This document shows, one piece after another, positions 53,531-56,500 of a stretch of DNA of 56,500 nucleotides (position 1 is its first letter; the number at the start of each line of letters is the position of its first letter). Source of the DNA: Methylobacter sp. (GTDB lineage: Bacteria > Pseudomonadota > Gammaproteobacteria > Methylococcales > Methylomonadaceae); contig JAUXXQ010000159.1 of assembly GCA_030684815.1 (NCBI GenBank), forward strand, positions 1 to 56,500, given 5' to 3'. The translations under genes and the position numbers were made by a program. The notes beneath the pieces were generated by a model. That model did no database searches and was not told the DNA's origin. It saw only the letters and a program-made list of their open reading frames with translations.

Positions 53531-54529
53531 TCATAGTGCCAACAAGCTTTTCGCCTGCTCGATAATCACCTGCTCATTAATGCCTTTAATCGAGTCATCC
53601 TGCTTGTTGAGCTTATACGGATTGACGATAGACGCCGACTTGACCACCTTATTAATGTCGGTTTGATAAACCCGGCTGACCGGCGTCGGCCCGAAAATAG
53701 TGATGGACGGCCTGTTTAAGCCCCAAGCCATGTGGGTTGGTCCGGTATCGTTGCCGATCACTAAATCGGCCTTTGCAATCAGCGCTTTCAGGCTGTTCAA
53801 ATCCAGCTTGGGCATGACCTTAATGAGCCGCGATTGCGCCGCCATCCATTCGGCGGTGTTTTTTTCCTGTTCGCTGCCCCAGACCACCAAACAGTTTTGC
53901 TGCAAAGCCTCGGCGATTTTGACAAACTTTGCAGCCGGATAATTGCGGCTGTCCCAGGTCGAACCAATCACCAGCACGACATTAAGCCGGTCTTTTAGCA
54001 GGAAATCATCAATCTGCGGGTCTTCGTTACTGAAAAATAAAAACGGCTGTTTGGCCAAAATTTGCCCGCTGCTGACCTCAATGCCTAACGGTTTACACAA
54101 TACCAACGCATTTCTGTCGATAGTATTGGCATCGTAGGCGCAAGCCACTTTGACATCGTAAAACCAGGACGCCGCTTTTTCCCGGATCGAATCGGCATCG
54201 AAACCGGCAACGCGCTTGCCCAACAACTTCGCGGTCAGCGCCGACTTAATCAAGCCTTGGGCATCAATCACCCAATCATAATTGTTACCCGCATAACTGC
54301 GGATTTTTTTAAACTGCTGAAAAATACCGCTCTTGTCGGTTTTTAAGGTTTTTAAATTGACCGTCAGAATGTTATCGATGTCGGGATTATGTTGTAACAC
54401 TTCGGCGAAACGTTCCTCGACAATCCAGTCAATCTGAATACCCGGAAAATGTGCCTTGATGAACTGCAACGCGACCATCGCATGGACAATATCGCCCAAC
54501 GCGGAGAGTTTTACGATAGCGATTTTCAT
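53531..54529 (-). CDS. waaC: LPS heptosyltransferase I (WaaC-like)
   Basis: GT9-family enzyme of 332 residues that adds the first heptose to Kdo2-lipid A on the cytoplasmic side of the inner membrane. N-terminal MKIAIVKLSALGDIVHA, mid-region DAQGLIKSALTAKLLGKRV and the donor-site motif IGNDTGPTHMAWGLNRPSI are clear. WaaC rather than WaaF is judged from the DAQGLIKSA block. Stands alone, 262 bases upstream of gspE in the same direction. No strong ribosome site. Confidence 0.9.
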   Translation of the reverse strand: MKIAIVKLSALGDIVHAMVALQFIKAHFPGIQIDWIVEERFAEVLQHNPDIDNILTVNLKTLKTDKSGIFQQFKKIRSYAGNNYDWVIDAQGLIKSALTAKLLGKRVAGFDADSIREKAASWFYDVKVACAYDANTIDRNALVLCKPLGIEVSSGQILAKQPFLFFSNEDPQIDDFLLKDRLNVVLVIGSTWDSRNYPAAKFVKIAEALQQNCLVVWGSEQEKNTAEWMAAQSRLIKVMPKLDLNSLKALIAKADLVIGNDTGPTHMAWGLNRPSITIFGPTPVSRVYQTDINKVVKSASIVNPYKLNKQDDSIKGINEQVIIEQAKSLLAL

Positions 54530-54753
54530 AAAAATAAGGTCTCAGATTTTGCCGATAAATGGGCATATAGTATCAATAGAGGTCTGAATCAGCCATGGGA
54601 AAGCAAAAACTTTGATTCAGTTTAGCTCATCCGAGCTGCCACCGAAGGCGTGAGAGCCACGTTTTATATCTTCGGATAAAGCGCATGGGGGATAAATCCG
54701 AGTTCGCGTAGGAATGAAAAATTAAATAACCTAAACACACCGTAAATCGTAGA

Positions 54754-54771
54754 GGCGACCGGCTGGTCACC
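54754..54771. repeat. short GC palindrome
   Basis: GGCGACC pairs with GGTCACC (one mismatch) around GGCT. Looks like a short dispersed palindromic repeat; only one copy in this window. Confidence 0.35.
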
Positions 54772-54802
54772 CATTGCGCAATATATGAATTATTTAATTT
54801 TC

Positions 54803-54965
54803 GTAACTACTCAGGGATTGTTAAAAATGACTAAATGGAACACGGATGGCACGGGTTAAACGGATAATCACGGATTGTAAAAGCACAGCCTGTTTTAAAA
54901 AATCCGTGTAAATCCGTCTAATCCGTGTGTTCCGAGTTCTATTTCTTTTTTCGCTGAGTAGTTAC
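54803..54965 (+). mobile_element. family B MITE copy B3, complete, with target duplication
   Basis: 163 bases with perfect 12-base terminal inverted repeats GTAACTACTCAG (54803-54814) and CTGAGTAGTTAC (54954-54965). The eight bases TAATTTTC flank both ends directly (54795-54802 and 54966-54973), as expected for a target-site duplication. No coding capacity. Internally it has clusters of ACGGAT and ATCCGTG. Confidence 0.8.
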
Positions 54966-55047
54966 TAATTTTCGTTCCTAACGGGGTAGTATCGGGGGGG
55001 ATTCAGCGATAACCGTGTGTCGATGCGACAGTGAAATATTTTCAGAA

Positions 55048-55062
55048 TGAGAATGATTTGCA
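55048..55062 (+). promoter_or_regulatory. Fur box candidate
   Basis: TGAGAATGATTTGCA matches 11 of 14 paired positions of the 7-1-7 consensus TGATAAT-N-ATTATCA. It lies 56 bases before the FecA-like receptor start, the right place for iron repression. Confidence 0.55.
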
Positions 55063-55118
55063 TTTAAAGAATGGCATGTTATTATCTCGCAACATTCGTT
55101 GTTTTTGGGGGAACTATC

Positions 55119-56405
55119 ATGCGTCAGAGAAAATTACATATAAAATTTAATTGGTTACTTTCTAGCCAAATTGCGTTCATTCTTGGAACGGGGCACAGCA
55201 CATTTGCAACGGCTGCGGAGACAGAAAAAGATATGGTGCAAATGCCGGTTATTGAGATTATCGGACAAGAAGATGCGCTGCAAAATCTTCCGGGCGCGGC
55301 AAATGTCCTCACGCAAGAAGAATTATTCAAAAGCCATGTTTTTAATGTCAATGAAGCATTAAGAAAAGTACCAGGCGTGAATGTGCGCGACGAAGAAGGT
55401 TTTGGAATGCGCCCCAACATTGGTATTCGTGGCATGAATCCAACTCGCTCAACAAAAGTATTATTGCTTGAAGACGGTATTCCGCTTTCCTATGCCCCTT
55501 ATGGGGATAATGCGAGTTATTACCACCCACCTATTGAACGCTTTTCAAGTATTGAGGTGTTAAAAGGTCCAAGCCAAATTTTATACGGCCCTCAAACGAT
55601 TGCAGGCACCATCAATTATTTAACGCCACGCCCGCCTTCAGAGCCATCAGGCTATTTAAGTTTTACAGGTGGCAATAGAGATTTTTATAACACACATTTA
55701 AACTACGGTGGCATGGTTGGGAAATTCGGCGGTTTGCTTGATTTTACCCACAAAGAAAGTCAAGGCGCGCGCGATAACACACATTCAGCCATTAACGATG
55801 TTAATATCAAAGGGATTTATGACATCGATTCACATAACGCGCTGACATTACGCGGAAATTATTTTGAAGAAGATTCACTGGTAACGTATTCAGGCTTAAC
55901 CGATGCTGAGTATCGCAATTTTGGTTCACGTTATAACCCATTTAAAAACGACACCATGAATACACGCCGTTGGGGCGCGTCGGCGACACATGAATTGCGT
56001 TTTACCGATGATTTGATTTTGACAACCAATGCCTATTGGACGCAGTTTAATCGTGACTGGTGGCGGCAAGCGAGCACCACAACCGACAACCAATGTGGCG
56101 CAAATTTCACAGCCGCTCGCAGAGATGGAAATTTAGTCAATCCTGATGCGTGTGATTCAACTCAAGGACGCTTGCGTGACTATAATTCGTATGGCGTTGA
56201 ACCGCGTTTGCATATCAATCACCAAACCTTTGGTATCGAAAATGAAACTGATATTGGTTTTAGAGCGCATTTTGAAGAGCAATTCCGCACCCAAGAAAAT
56301 CGCACGCCATTAACAGTGACTAAAGCACCTGTGATTACAGAACGCAACGAACGCGAAACCGGCTACCAACTTAAGACGGGACATCCAGTAACTTCAATGA
56401 GTTAG
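55119..56405 (+). pseudogene. TonB-dependent siderophore receptor, FecA-like, truncated by insertion
   Basis: ATG 55119 follows GGGGGAAC. A signal peptide and a plug domain are intact (VNEALRKVPGVNVRDEEG, RPNIGIRGMNPTRSTKVLLL, YGPQTIAGTINYLTPRPP), and the first barrel strands follow, with residues such as DNTHSAINDVNIKGIYDID recalling FecA/citrate-type receptors. After ERNERETG (near 56361) the sequence stops resembling a barrel, and TAG comes at 56403-56405, leaving 428 of an expected 700 or so residues. Base composition is visibly richer in A/T than in neighbouring genes. Interrupted by an insertion-type sequence at the window edge; the rest of the receptor may lie beyond it. Confidence 0.75.
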
Positions 56406-56499
56406 AATTCAGTCGCTCACGGCCTTTTCGAGGCAAGGGTAACTCCCCCATCTTATCAAGCACCCATAAAAATAGGTCTGGAAAGTCAGTATTAAACAA
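56371..56499 (-). CDS. possible transposase C-terminus (partial, 5' end outside window)
   Basis: An open minus-strand frame of 42 codons enters from the right edge and stops at TAA (56371-56373), right where the receptor frame is disrupted. Its sequence has a basic PRKGRERLNSNSLKLLDVPS end. I cannot name the family. The position suggests the tail of a transposase of the element that broke the receptor. Confidence 0.35.
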   Translation of the reverse strand: MFNTDFPDLFLWVLDKMGELPLPRKGRERLNSNSLKLLDVPS

Positions 56500-56500
56500 C

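Larger units (their letters stand above)
54530..55118. other. 589-base gap between divergent genes with MITE B3 and a Fur box
   Basis: Contains a short GC palindrome (54754-54771, GGCGACC-GGCT-GGTCACC), the MITE copy B3 with its target duplication (54795-54973), and a Fur box (55048-55062) before the TonB receptor. A longer hairpin with CCGAAG/CTTCGG arms lies near 54641-54677. No gene seen. Confidence 0.6.

Overview
The window reads as chromosomal DNA of a gammaproteobacterium with mid-range GC. I lean towards the methanotroph order Methylococcales. The reasons are the haem/arginine/pilT/type II secretion neighbourhoods, an Xps-like order of the secretion genes, and many dispersed palindromic repeats in the gaps. 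No methane-oxidation gene lies in the window, so the order-level placement is inference.

Positions 1-9784 hold housekeeping genes. The tail of a CcdB-like toxin is followed by argH-cyaA on the minus strand, which diverges from hemC-hemD-hemX-hemY on the plus strand. yggS (minus) then diverges from pilT-pilU (twitching ATPases, 9916-12079). A small accessory patch follows: a DUF4160/DUF2442-HTH gene pair and a DUF4236 protein.

Positions 13.6-22.3 kb hold a TonB2-type energy-transduction operon (DUF3450, TtpC-like ExbB, ExbB, ExbD, TonB, TPR protein) followed by a large TonB-dependent receptor. A good Pho-box match lies upstream, which suggests control by phosphate. An Aer-like chemoreceptor with a degenerate signalling tip comes next. 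It converges on a giant propeller-type hybrid histidine kinase that ends in GGDEF, and this kinase lies downstream of a second TonB-dependent receptor.

Positions 33.5-42.4 kb are mixed: a small-protein/Cys-rich secreted-protein locus with a long leader, an orphan periplasmic adaptor, gcvH, dgkA, a PfkB-type kinase, mazG, a NIT-HAMP-PAS-MCP-CZB chemoreceptor and a universal stress protein. Positions 42.6-53.3 kb carry an 11-gene type II secretion operon on the minus strand, read E-F-G-H-I-J-K-L-M-C-D. It is interrupted between gspG and gspH by a MITE-like repeat. A WaaC-type heptosyltransferase follows. The window ends in an AT-rich, Fur-box-preceded TonB receptor that is broken by an insertion.

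The most distinctive non-coding content is a set of repeat families. Family A is a MITE-like palindrome of about 140 bp, found five times and always just after a stop codon. Family B is a MITE of about 160 bp; one copy has perfect 12-bp terminal inverted repeats and an apparent 8-bp target duplication, and another shows its core inverted relative to its arms. Family C is a 33-35 bp hairpin found three times. One family A copy supplies the conventional start codons of the hybrid kinase, and one family B copy fills the gspG-gspH gap.
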